Source: Oscillospiraceae bacterium (lineage in GTDB: Bacteria > Bacillota_A > Clostridia > Oscillospirales > CAG-272). Taken from it: a stretch of 18,381 nt of DNA. Below, piece after piece: positions 7,068 through 14,454 of the stretch; within the stretch, counting starts at the first letter, position 1; each line of letters opens with the position of its first letter. The notes under the pieces were generated by a model. It was not told where the DNA came from, made no database searches, and saw nothing but the letters and a program-made list of their open reading frames with translations. The stretch lies in the NCBI GenBank assembly GCA_015064425.1, contig SVSF01000025.1, positions 1 through 18,381 on the forward strand, given 5' to 3'. The position numbers and the translations under genes are program-made.

Positions 7068-7826
7068 ATGTCAGTTATTTCTATTAAACAGTTGCTCGAA
7101 GCAGGCGTTCATTTTGGACACCACACAAGAAGATGGAACCCCAAGATGGCTGAGTACATCTTCACAGAAAGAAACGGTATCTACATTATCGACCTTCAGA
7201 AGACCGTTAAGAAGTTTGATGAAGCGTACATGTTCGTTCGTGACATGTCCGCAGAAGGTGGCACGATGCTTTTCATCGGAACTAAGAAGCAGGCTGCAGA
7301 CGCTATCAAGGAAGAAGCAACAAGATGCGGTATGTATTATGTTGATTCTCGTTGGCCCGGCGGTATGCTTACAAACTTTAAGACTATCAAGAAGAGCATA
7401 GCTCGTCTCAACAGCCTTGAAAAGATGAAGACAGACGGTACTTTTGATCTTCTTCCCAAGAAGGAAGTTGCTTCTCTTCTTAAGGAAATGGCAGATCTTG
7501 AAAGAAACTACGGCGGTATTAAAGATATGCCTACGCTCCCCTCTGCAGTATTTATAGTTGACCCCCGCAAGGAAAAGAATGCAGTTGCTGAAGCAAAGAA
7601 GCTCGGTATTCCCGTTGTTGCTATCGTTGATACAAACTGCGATCCTGATGACGCTGATTACATTATCCCCGGTAATGACGACGCTATCAGAGCTATCAAG
7701 CTCATTTCTTCCGTTATTGCTGATGCAATAATCGAAGGCAAGCAGGGCGAACAGTTTGCTGCTGAAACTGAGGCTGAGGCTGAAGCTGAAGAAGCTGCTG
7801 AAGAAGTTGCTGAAGTTAACGCTTAA
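7068..7826 (+). CDS. rpsB: 30S ribosomal protein S2
   Basis: This is a full-length S2 protein of 252 residues. It has the hallmark N-terminus [22 protein letters not shown], the central [12 protein letters not shown] segment and [31 protein letters not shown] near the C-terminal part. S2 binds late to the 30S subunit body near the anti-Shine-Dalgarno region and is needed with S1-type factors for initiation. The start at 7068 follows AAGGAGGACATTAAA; an in-frame ATG at 7026 lies inside the structured leader and is rejected. The last 28 residues are a glutamate/alanine-rich tail of low complexity. It is cotranscribed with tsf, the standard bacterial order. Lysine is mostly AAG here, unlike the AAA-rich neighbours, as expected for highly expressed genes. 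Confidence 0.98.
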   Translation: MSVISIKQLLEAGVHFGHHTRRWNPKMAEYIFTERNGIYIIDLQKTVKKFDEAYMFVRDMSAEGGTMLFIGTKKQAADAIKEEATRCGMYYVDSRWPGGMLTNFKTIKKSIARLNSLEKMKTDGTFDLLPKKEVASLLKEMADLERNYGGIKDMPTLPSAVFIVDPRKEKNAVAEAKKLGIPVVAIVDTNCDPDDADYIIPGNDDAIRAIKLISSVIADAIIEGKQGEQFAAETEAEAEAEEAAEEVAEVNA

Positions 7827-7847
7827 GGGATTCAGGAGGAAAAGAAA

Positions 7848-8777
7848 ATGGCACAGATTACAGCTAAATTAGTATCAGATTTAAGAGCAAAGACCGGTTG
7901 CGGTATGATGGAGTGCAAAAAGGCACTTGTTGAAGCAGACGGCGACTTTGATGCTGCTATAAAGGTACTCAGAGAAAGAGGACTTAACGTAGCTGCAAAG
8001 AAGCAGGACAGAATTGCTGCTGACGGTATCGTTGATATCGAGTTCAACGCAGCAGGCGATACAGCTGCTATGATCGAAGTTAACACAGAGTCTGACTTCG
8101 TTGCTAAGAACGAAAGCTTTAAGGCATTCGTTAAGGGCATCCTCAAGGTTATTCTTGAAAAGAAACCTGCTGATGTTGATGCACTTCTTGCTGAAGCATA
8201 CGATGAGAGCGGTTCTACTGTTGAAGCTACTCTTAAGGAGCAGATCTTCAAGATCGGCGAAAAGATCACTATCAGACGTTTCGTTATCGTTGAAGGCACT
8301 CTTACAAGCTATATCCACGGTCACGGCGCTACAGGCGTTCTCGTTGCTTTCAATGCTGATGATGCTGCAAAGCAGAACCCCGAATTCGCAGGTATGATCA
8401 AGAACGTTGCTCTTCAGGTTGCTGCTATGAACTGCACATACGTAAACAGAGAAGCAGTTCCCGCATCCGTTCTCGAAGAGGAAAAGGAAGTTCTTATAAA
8501 GACTATCCAGAACGATCCTAAGAACGCTAATAAGCCTGCTAACATCCTTGAAAAGATGGTTGTAGGTAAGCTCGGTAAGTTCTATGAAACATACTGCCTC
8601 TCCGATCAGCTTTATGTTAAGGATGACTCCATAACAGTTGCAAAGTACCTTGAAAACTGCTCTAAGGAACTTGGCGGAAACGTTACTCTTAAGGACTTCT
8701 ATCGCTATGAAAAGGGCGAAGGCATCCAGAAGAGAGAAGATGACCTTGCTGCAGAAGTAGCAAAGATGATCAAGTAA
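7848..8777 (+). CDS. tsf: Translation elongation factor Ts
   Basis: EF-Ts is the nucleotide exchange factor that releases GDP from EF-Tu in the cytoplasm. The 309-residue length is normal. The N-terminal UBA-like module (residues about 5-40) has the signature LRAKTGCGMMECKKALVEA, and the core carries the conserved IEVNTESDFVAKN segment (about residues 76-88) and HVAA-type region around VALQVAAMNCTYV. A strong ribosome site AGGAGGAAAAGAAA precedes ATG 7848, 21 nt after rpsB ends, so it is the second gene of the rpsB-tsf operon. Codon use is strongly AAG/CTT/CTC-biased, consistent with high expression. No irregularity is visible. Confidence 0.98.
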   Translation: MAQITAKLVSDLRAKTGCGMMECKKALVEADGDFDAAIKVLRERGLNVAAKKQDRIAADGIVDIEFNAAGDTAAMIEVNTESDFVAKNESFKAFVKGILKVILEKKPADVDALLAEAYDESGSTVEATLKEQIFKIGEKITIRRFVIVEGTLTSYIHGHGATGVLVAFNADDAAKQNPEFAGMIKNVALQVAAMNCTYVNREAVPASVLEEEKEVLIKTIQNDPKNANKPANILEKMVVGKLGKFYETYCLSDQLYVKDDSITVAKYLENCSKELGGNVTLKDFYRYEKGEGIQKREDDLAAEVAKMIK

Positions 8778-8794
8778 TTTTGTTATAAGATCTA

Positions 8795-8840
8795 AAAAGG
8801 CTCGAGCCCGTAAATGGATTGAGCCTTTTATTATTTTTTG
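8795..8840 (+). terminator. rpsB-tsf terminator
   Basis: AAAAGGCTC (8795-8803) pairs with GAGCCTTTT (8821-8829), 9 bp, followed by ATTATTTTTT. It begins 17 nt after the tsf stop codon. Confidence 0.82.
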
Positions 8841-8858
8841 GTTATTTTGTGTATGTAC

Positions 8859-8888
8859 TTGAGAGAGTTTTTTTATAATATTTATACA
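8859..8888 (+). promoter_or_regulatory. Possible promoter of the phosphatase gene
   Basis: TTGAGA (8859-8864) and TATACA (8883-8888) are separated by 18 bp. This gives an untranslated region of about 100 nt that shows no other clear element. Confidence 0.4.
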
Positions 8889-8997
8889 ATAAAAAATGGG
8901 ATACTTGCTTATGAAAAAAGAAGAGATCGAGTCTTTTGCTTTTCTTACGGAAACAGTTTAAGATTTGATGCATGGAAATAGATGAGGATGTATTTTA

Positions 8998-10281
8998 ATG
9001 GATAAGAAAAGAACCGTAAGGCTTAAGGAATATGGTGATCCTATTGATATTCTTGAACCGAATGTCAGAGACTTTGTAAATGCTGCAAAAAATTACGATA
9101 CAAACGATTATAGCTATACTATAGTGGAAAATTATTTTGATTTTCCGCCTAATCCTCTGCCTATAAGACTTGAATGGGAAGCTTCAGATCCTGAAGAAAT
9201 AGTTTCAACAAAGCTTTTTATTTCTATAAATGAAGATCTTAGCGACGCAAGAGAATACCGTATTGAGGGTAATTCGCTGTATAACGAAATAATAAATCCC
9301 TATACAGATACAGTATACTATTGGCAGGCTGAGGTATTTTACAGCGATGGAAGCAGTATTTTATCCGACATATCTTCTTTTAAAATTGCCGAAGGTCCCC
9401 GTCTTATATACATTGATCATATATATAATATCAGGGATCTGGGAGGTTATCATACCGCTGAAGGATCTCGTACGAAGCAGGGTTTACTGTACCGATCTCA
9501 GGAGATGAATAACGAACACAAAAATACTGTAACCGAAATGGGAACAAATGAGGCGGTAAACGTTTTGGGAATAAGGACGGATATCGATCTACGCAACATT
9601 AATGAGCACGGAGTTATCTTTAACAGTTCTCCTTTAGGTGACGGTATCAAGTACATAAAAGAGCCTGCACCGTTCTATTCGGAGGCTTTTAATTCTCCTG
9701 TTACGGGCAAGATATTTGAGTATCTTTGTGACATTGAAAACTATCCTCTTGTGTTTCATTGCGTGGGCGGTGCCGACAGAACCGGAACTCTTGCTTTTCT
9801 TGTAAACGGTCTGCTCGGAGTTTCCGAAAATGAACTTATCTGCGATTACGAGCTTACGGGATCCCGTAACAGAGCGTCAAAAGGTGCGGCTTACGGTGAT
9901 AACCACACCTTAGTCAAGGATTTTATAAATAAAATAAAATCTCTTGAAGGGAATAGCTTACAAGAAAAAATATTTAATTTTTACCATAAAAAGATTGGTG
10001 TATCCCTTATGGCTATATCGAACTTACGGAATATTATGCTAAACGATTCCGCAGTGTTTAGATCAGAGAGTATAAGATCTTTTTCGGTTACCGAAAAGGG
10101 ATATGAGTTTTATCTTGATATGAGAGATTCCGATGGTATAAGATCTATAAGTGTTGATGGAGAAATAATGAGATTTTTCGAGAATGACGGTAGAGTATAT
10201 CTTATAACAGAGCATAAAACGGTGAAGCGCGAAGGTATTATACTGTTTAATGACGGTAGCACACTCTTTTTTGAGATTTGA
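8998..10281 (+). CDS. Tyrosine-phosphatase-like protein (Y_phosphatase3/LipA type) with extra N- and C-terminal modules
   Basis: The 427-residue cytoplasmic protein (no signal peptide) has the cysteine-phosphatase signature HCVGGADRTGT at 254-264, a CX5R loop with nucleophile C255 and R261. Upstream are the family's IRDLGGY (145-151), LLYRSQ (164-168) and IDLR (196-199) motifs. Together these mark the bacterial tyrosine/phosphoinositide phosphatase family that includes Listeria LipA. Residues about 55-130 resemble a fibronectin/Ig-like beta-sandwich (RLEWEASDPE, then YYWQAEVFYSDGS), and residues 360-427 form a second short beta-rich module. The substrate could be phosphotyrosine protein or phospholipid; the sequence does not decide. 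ATG 8998 follows a weak GAGGA site. The gene stands alone with its own terminator. Confidence 0.82.
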   Translation: MDKKRTVRLKEYGDPIDILEPNVRDFVNAAKNYDTNDYSYTIVENYFDFPPNPLPIRLEWEASDPEEIVSTKLFISINEDLSDAREYRIEGNSLYNEIINPYTDTVYYWQAEVFYSDGSSILSDISSFKIAEGPRLIYIDHIYNIRDLGGYHTAEGSRTKQGLLYRSQEMNNEHKNTVTEMGTNEAVNVLGIRTDIDLRNINEHGVIFNSSPLGDGIKYIKEPAPFYSEAFNSPVTGKIFEYLCDIENYPLVFHCVGGADRTGTLAFLVNGLLGVSENELICDYELTGSRNRASKGAAYGDNHTLVKDFINKIKSLEGNSLQEKIFNFYHKKIGVSLMAISNLRNIMLNDSAVFRSESIRSFSVTEKGYEFYLDMRDSDGIRSISVDGEIMRFFENDGRVYLITEHKTVKREGIILFNDGSTLFFEI

Positions 10282-10290
10282 TCAAATTTA

Positions 10291-10331
10291 TATAAAAAGG
10301 TCGTTAAGATGGAATTAACGACCTTTTTATA
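10291..10331. terminator. Bidirectional terminator overlapping a stop codon
   Basis: AAAAAGGTCGTTAA (10294-10307) pairs with TTAACGACCTTTTT (10315-10328) over 14 bp with A/T runs on both sides. It terminates the phosphatase gene and the convergent ATPase gene. The latter's stop codon (10329-10327) lies inside the stem. Confidence 0.87.
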
Positions 10332-11370
10332 ATATTTCTGATATTAATTTGTCGCATATAGCGTCAGATCTTGAAAAATCCATAGCGGAAGAGTATATCT
10401 TTTCAAGCTCAAAATGTTTTCTTGCAATTTGTTCAAAAATTTTTTCCGCACTATCATATAAAGTGTTTTTGCAGCTTTTTATAAATCTGCTTGTTAAGGC
10501 TAAATTTTCTTCGGGTTCATGTTTTTCGTAAAATCTATCAAGGTTTATATTTTTATCAAAAGTGTCCGTATTATTTATAAATGCTATACCGAGGTCGGGA
10601 AGAAGTATATCGCTCAACTCATAAGGTGACGTTGAACGGCAGCTGAATATTATTCTTTCTTTTCTTTCTTTTGCTTTCTCGTACAGCATAGCCATAAATA
10701 TATGTGAAATATCCCTTTTATCACTTATATTATATATCTTTTCGGAAAACTGCGCATAGGTATCAAATTTTACTGTGCCTTTCATTGAAAAAGCGGATAT
10801 TTGCATTTTACTTGTGGAAAAACATTTTCCTTCAGGATATTTTTCGAGCAACCTCGCTATTGCAAATAACATTTTTTCTTTGTTGACAAAGTTTTCGTTC
10901 TTTGCTCTTTCTGAGTTTATCAGATATTCCGCAGAGGAAAGATAGGCGTATAGCTTCTTATATAAAAGACTTTTTTCGTCGATCAGCTCCACGATCTCTT
11001 TTTGAGACTCTTTGAGCTTATTTATATCGATGCATTCCGCAAGGTCAATTATTTCGTCTCTTATTTTTGGATATTTGGGATCTCTTGTATGAGGTGCAGT
11101 ACCGTCTGTGAATCCGATATTGAGTTCGTTTATCTTTAATCCGTCAAGAGAATCGGGATCCGACGAGCAATGTATTTCATTTACCGTATATCCTTTTTCT
11201 TTTGCTGCTGCGGAGATCTTTTTCATAAAGCTTGATTTTCCCGTTCCGGGACCGCCTTTTATAATATAACAGTAATCAAGGTCTTGCAGTACTTCATCAT
11301 AGAAGGAGTAAAAGCCTTCATATGTATTTGCTGCGGCAAATGAATGAACACAAACTTGAGAATTTTTCAA
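10327..11370 (-). CDS. PRK06851-type P-loop ATPase of unknown function
   Basis: The 347-residue protein has Walker A GPGTGKS at residues 40-46, preceded by FYSFYDEVLQDLDYCYIIKG and followed by EIHCSSDPDSLDGLKI and TDGTAPHTRDPKYP. This string of motifs matches the conserved Firmicutes family PRK06851, about 350-370 residues, which has no established function. Members probably hydrolyse ATP in the cytoplasm. A second half (about 190-347) is more divergent and here lacks an obvious second P-loop. Translation starts at TTG 11370, fixed by GGAGGT eight bases upstream; no ATG lies nearby in frame. The gene is monocistronic, convergent with the phosphatase and divergent from the hydrogenase maturation operon, whose promoter is about 90 bp away. 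I infer no functional link from the context. Confidence 0.78.
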   Translation of the reverse strand: MKNSQVCVHSFAAANTYEGFYSFYDEVLQDLDYCYIIKGGPGTGKSSFMKKISAAAKEKGYTVNEIHCSSDPDSLDGLKINELNIGFTDGTAPHTRDPKYPKIRDEIIDLAECIDINKLKESQKEIVELIDEKSLLYKKLYAYLSSAEYLINSERAKNENFVNKEKMLFAIARLLEKYPEGKCFSTSKMQISAFSMKGTVKFDTYAQFSEKIYNISDKRDISHIFMAMLYEKAKERKERIIFSCRSTSPYELSDILLPDLGIAFINNTDTFDKNINLDRFYEKHEPEENLALTSRFIKSCKNTLYDSAEKIFEQIARKHFELEKIYSSAMDFSRSDAICDKLISEIL

Positions 11371-11462
11371 TTTATATTACCTCCAAAGGCGTTTTTGTAT
11401 TGACTAATAGTATTTTATGCAAAAATCGAAATTTATTTAGTGATTTTTTCGAAAAATATAAT

Positions 11463-11492
11463 TTGACAATGTACCTAATGCTATGATATAAT
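11463..11492 (+). promoter_or_regulatory. Strong promoter of the hydrogenase maturation operon
   Basis: Perfect TTGACA (11463-11468) and perfect TATAAT (11487-11492) with an 18-bp spacer, the best promoter in the window. The predicted start near 11499 leaves about 147 nt before the first gene. Confidence 0.85.
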
Positions 11493-11498
11493 TATTAA

Positions 11499-11628
11499 AA
11501 AGTTCCTGACATTAAGTTTCATGTAGGATTCTGAGTGAAAGGTGCTGTCCATAGATAAACTCGGATGGGATATACCCGTCTTATGCCTTGTGCTTTTGGA
11601 CCATACCGTGATCAGGTACGGTTTTTTT
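11499..11628 (+). promoter_or_regulatory. Candidate riboswitch or attenuator leader of the hydrogenase maturation operon
   Basis: Several stems can be drawn by eye. One pairs CCT-ACAT with ATGT-AGG (11505-11527, one bulged G). A second pairs CTGAGT (11531-11536) with ACTCGG (11559-11564), one wobble, closing a 22-nt purine-rich loop. A third pairs ATGGG (11565-11569) with CCCGT (11575-11579) around loop ATATA. GTCCA in the 22-nt loop (11547-11551) can pair with TGGAC (11597-11601), making a pseudoknot that reaches the 5' arm of the following terminator. A strong promoter, a structured domain and a terminator before the first gene are the usual layout of a transcription-attenuating RNA. I do not recognise a known riboswitch consensus. 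Ligand and function are unknown. Confidence 0.5.
11601..11628 (+). terminator. Leader terminator before the TM1266-type gene
   Basis: CCATACC (11601-11607) pairs with GGTACGG (11615-11621), 7 positions with one A-C mismatch and loop GTGATCA, followed directly by seven Ts (11622-11628). An alternative register pairs ACCGT with ACGGT. It lies 18 nt before the start codon, so it must be read through or regulated for the operon to be expressed. Confidence 0.65.
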
Positions 11629-11645
11629 GATGAAAGGTGTTAATA

Positions 11646-11894
11646 ATGGAAACGCGTGTTGCAATAATGGGAATTATAGTTGAAAAAACTGATTCCGTGC
11701 TTAAACTCAACGAACTTTTGCACGAATACGGCGTGTATATTATAGGTAGAATGGGAATCCCCTATAAGGAAAAAGGAATAAATATTGTTTCTGTTGCAAT
11801 AGATGCTCCTCAAGATATAATATCTTCTCTGTCCGGTAAGATAGGCAATATTGATGGAATCAGCGTAAAAACCGCGTATTCTAACGTTAGATAA
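11646..11894 (+). CDS. TM1266-type putative iron-only hydrogenase system regulator
   Basis: The 82-residue protein has an ACT-like ferredoxin fold pattern: strand RVAIMGIIVE, helix VLKLNELLHEYGVYIIGRMG, strand INIVSVAIDA, helix DIISSLSGKIGNI, strand GISVKTAYS. It matches the small TM1266 family found next to [FeFe]-hydrogenase maturation genes. Its function is not established; the family name reflects genomic association and similarity to regulatory ACT/NikR-like domains. The start ATG 11646 has GAAAGG eight bases upstream; a GTG at 11637 in the same frame overlaps that site and is less likely. It is the first gene of the operon and ends 4 nt before hydE, with which translation is probably coupled. 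The protein has no DNA-binding motif and no cysteines for a metal cluster. Confidence 0.85.
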   Translation: METRVAIMGIIVEKTDSVLKLNELLHEYGVYIIGRMGIPYKEKGINIVSVAIDAPQDIISSLSGKIGNIDGISVKTAYSNVR

Positions 11895-11898
11895 AAAT

Positions 11899-12936
11899 AT
11901 GTATAATTTGATCGATAAACTCTACAGTGAGCATAGCTTGACTTTAGCTGAATATAAAGATCTCATAGACAGCTATAGTGAAGAACTTGCGGCGTATGCT
12001 GCAAATAAAGCGGAGTCAGTCAGAAAGAGCATATACGGAAATACGGTATATATCAGAGGACTGATAGAAATTAGCAATATATGTAAAAACGACTGTCTTT
12101 ATTGCGGTATAAGAAGGAGTAATAAAGACTGTGAAAGATACAGGCTGTCACAAGAGGACATTCTTTCCTGCTGTGAAGAAGGATATGCACTTGGTTTCAG
12201 GACCTTTGTTATGCAGGGCGGGGAGGATGCTTACTTCAATGATAGTACTCTTTATGAACTGATAAAGGAGATAAAAAGACTTTATCCCGATTGCGCAGTT
12301 ACGCTGTCTTTGGGAGAAAGAAGCAGAGAAAGCTATGAGCTACTTTATAATGCCGGAGCTGACAGATATCTTTTAAGACACGAAACAGCGGACAAAGATC
12401 ATTATGAAAAGCTTCATCCTTCAGCTCTTTCTTTTGACGAGCGTATGAGGTGTTTGAGAGATCTGAAGGACATAGGTTATCAAGTCGGCTGCGGTTTTAT
12501 GGTGGGATCACCCTTTCAAACCTCAGAAACCCTTGCAAAAGATCTTAAATTTATAGAAACCTTTAAACCCGATATGTGCGGTATCGGTCCATTTATACCA
12601 CATCATGCGACGCCTTTTGCGGGAGAAAAAGCCGGAACCTTGGAAATGACTGTGTTTCTGTTATCTATCGTTCGACTGATCAGACCCAACATACTATTAC
12701 CGTCTACCACGGCTTTGGGTACTATAGATCCGTTCGGCAGAGAAAAAGGAATACTGGCAGGAGCAAACGTTGTGATGCCTAATCTTTCGCCAAAGAGTGA
12801 GCGGAGGAAATACGAATTGTACGACAATAAGATATGTACAAACGAGGAGTCGGCTCAAAGCCTTTCGTTGCTTAAAAAGCGTATGGAAGCTATAGGCTAC
12901 GAAATAGTATCACAACGAGGAGATATAAAAAAATAA
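11899..12936 (+). CDS. hydE: [FeFe]-hydrogenase H-cluster radical SAM maturase HydE
   Basis: HydE is a radical SAM enzyme acting in H-cluster assembly between HydG and HydF, working on the Fe-cysteine synthon to build the [2Fe] precursor. The 345-residue TIM-barrel protein has CX3CX2C at C62, C66, C69 (ICKNDCLYCG) for the [4Fe-4S]/SAM cluster, then FRTFVMQGGED, LSLGE, DRYLLRHET and CGFMVGSPFQT, all typical of HydE. The C-terminal LSPKSERRKYELYDNKICT is also characteristic. The accessory cluster motif CX7CX2C, present in many homologues, is lost here: only the first cysteine (in KICTNEES) remains. That cluster is known to be dispensable. ATG 11899 lies 4 nt after the preceding stop with almost no ribosome site, implying coupled translation. 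Confidence 0.95.
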   Translation: MYNLIDKLYSEHSLTLAEYKDLIDSYSEELAAYAANKAESVRKSIYGNTVYIRGLIEISNICKNDCLYCGIRRSNKDCERYRLSQEDILSCCEEGYALGFRTFVMQGGEDAYFNDSTLYELIKEIKRLYPDCAVTLSLGERSRESYELLYNAGADRYLLRHETADKDHYEKLHPSALSFDERMRCLRDLKDIGYQVGCGFMVGSPFQTSETLAKDLKFIETFKPDMCGIGPFIPHHATPFAGEKAGTLEMTVFLLSIVRLIRPNILLPSTTALGTIDPFGREKGILAGANVVMPNLSPKSERRKYELYDNKICTNEESAQSLSLLKKRMEAIGYEIVSQRGDIKK

Positions 12937-12984
12937 TTTATCTGATGGAAAGGACATAGTCCTGACCTCAAGAAAGGAATAAAA

Positions 12985-14433
12985 ATGTTTAAATACGACC
13001 CCAAATCACTTAAAGCAGAAGAATTTATAAACAATGAAGAAATACTTGAGACTATCAAGTATGCGGAAGAAAATAAGAACAATATTGAGCTTATAGACAG
13101 CATACTCGAAAAAGCAAGACCTAAAAAGGACGGTAACGGTCTGCATTGTACGGGTCTTACTCATAGGGAAGCATCAGTCCTTCTCGCATGCGAAATTCCC
13201 GAAAAAGTGGAAGAGATGTATAAGCTCGCAAATGAAATAAAGCTTTCGTTTTACGGAAACCGTATCGTTATGTTTGCGCCGCTTTATCTTTCGAACTATT
13301 GCGTAAACGGATGTGTTTACTGTCCTTATCATTACAAAAATAAGCATATCTGCAGAAAGAAGCTTACTCAGGAAGAGGTTGCGAAGGAAGTTATTGCTCT
13401 TCAAGATATGGGACATAAGCGCCTTGCGATCGAAGCGGGAGAGGATCCCGTAAACAATCCCATTGAATATATTCTTGAATGTATAGATACGATCTACAGT
13501 ATCAAGCATAAAAACGGTGCTATCAGACGAGTAAACGTCAACATTGCCGCTACAACTGTTGAAAACTATCGTAAACTCAAAGATGCGGGAATTGGCACAT
13601 ATATCCTTTTCCAGGAAACGTATCATAAGGAGAGCTACCTTAAGCTCCATCCCACAGGACCCAAACATGACTATGATTATCATACAGAAGCAATGGACAG
13701 AGCCATGGAGGGCGGTATCGACGACGTTGGTCTCGGTGTGCTTTTTGGACTTGAGCTTTATAAATACGAATTTGCAGGTCTGCTTATGCACGCAGAACAT
13801 CTTGAGGCAGTTCACGGAGTGGGTCCCCATACCATAAGTGTACCCAGACTTAAGAAGGCAGACGATATTGATCCTGATGATTTTGACAACGGACTCAGTG
13901 ATGAACTATTTGAAAAAATAATTGCATGTATCCGTATTGCAGTTCCTTACACAGGAATGATAATTTCAACCAGAGAAAATCAGGCAGTACGCGAAAGAGC
14001 GCTCCATCTCGGAATTTCTCAAATAAGCGGTGCATCCAGAACCTCAGTAGGCGGATATACAGAGGAAGAAAGACCTCACGATTCCGAACAATTTGATGTA
14101 TCTGACCAGCGTACTCTTGACGAGGTCGTACGTTGGCTTATGGAAAACGGGCATATTCCCTCGTTCTGTACCGCATGCTACAGAGAGGGAAGAACCGGTG
14201 ACCGATTTATGGCTCTTTGCAAAAATGGACAGATACTTAACTGCTGTCACCCCAATGCACTTATGACGCTTACTGAGTATCTTGTTGATTACGCTTCCGA
14301 GGAAACAAAGAAGGTTGGCTTTGAAATGATCAAAAACGAACTTCAGAAAGTTCCAAATGAAAAGGTAAAGGGAATTGCTGAGAAAAATATAAACGATATA
14401 AAGAATTCAAACAGAAGAGACTTCAGATTCTGA
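12985..14433 (+). CDS. hydG: [FeFe]-hydrogenase H-cluster radical SAM maturase HydG (tyrosine lyase)
   Basis: HydG cleaves tyrosine to p-cresol plus dehydroglycine and converts the latter to CO and cyanide on an auxiliary iron cluster, giving the Fe(CO)2(CN) unit. The 482-residue length is normal. The radical SAM motif CX3CX2C is at C106, C110, C113 (YCVNGCVYCPYH). The HydG-specific C-terminal cluster motif CX2CX22C is at C395, C398, C421 (FCTACYREGRTGDRF, then LNCCHP). This distinguishes it from the thiamine enzyme ThiH, which lacks that C-terminal domain. Conserved LAIEAGEDP and YILFQETYHKESY are present. AAAGGA precedes ATG 12985. The 48-nt gap after hydE contains only a 5-bp hairpin (AGGAC/GTCCT); the aspartase gene often found here in Clostridia is absent. 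Confidence 0.97.
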   Translation: MFKYDPKSLKAEEFINNEEILETIKYAEENKNNIELIDSILEKARPKKDGNGLHCTGLTHREASVLLACEIPEKVEEMYKLANEIKLSFYGNRIVMFAPLYLSNYCVNGCVYCPYHYKNKHICRKKLTQEEVAKEVIALQDMGHKRLAIEAGEDPVNNPIEYILECIDTIYSIKHKNGAIRRVNVNIAATTVENYRKLKDAGIGTYILFQETYHKESYLKLHPTGPKHDYDYHTEAMDRAMEGGIDDVGLGVLFGLELYKYEFAGLLMHAEHLEAVHGVGPHTISVPRLKKADDIDPDDFDNGLSDELFEKIIACIRIAVPYTGMIISTRENQAVRERALHLGISQISGASRTSVGGYTEEERPHDSEQFDVSDQRTLDEVVRWLMENGHIPSFCTACYREGRTGDRFMALCKNGQILNCCHPNALMTLTEYLVDYASEETKKVGFEMIKNELQKVPNEKVKGIAEKNINDIKNSNRRDFRF

Positions 14434-14454
14434 TATGTCTTGAGAGGATTATAT

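Noticed and set aside
7832..8324. Two long frames antisense to tsf
   Set aside because: By-products of the strong codon bias of tsf; serine/alanine-rich low-complexity translation and no start signals.
8896..8961. 21-codon frame between tsf and the phosphatase gene
   Set aside because: No ribosome site before either ATG and nothing recognisable in the peptide; probably chance in the leader.
11535..11558. Seven-codon GTG-initiated leader peptide in the hydrogenase leader
   Set aside because: An AGGA lies upstream, but there are no repeated control codons and it overlaps the proposed stem; an RNA structure explains the region better.
11530..11628. T-box leader
   Set aside because: GTGAAAGGTGCTG recalls part of a T-box, but the conserved GGTGGTACCGCG-type antiterminator is absent and no aminoacyl-tRNA or amino-acid gene follows.
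13174..13830. 218-codon frame antisense to hydG
   Set aside because: Shadow of the hydG reading frame, no ribosome site and no recognisable domain.
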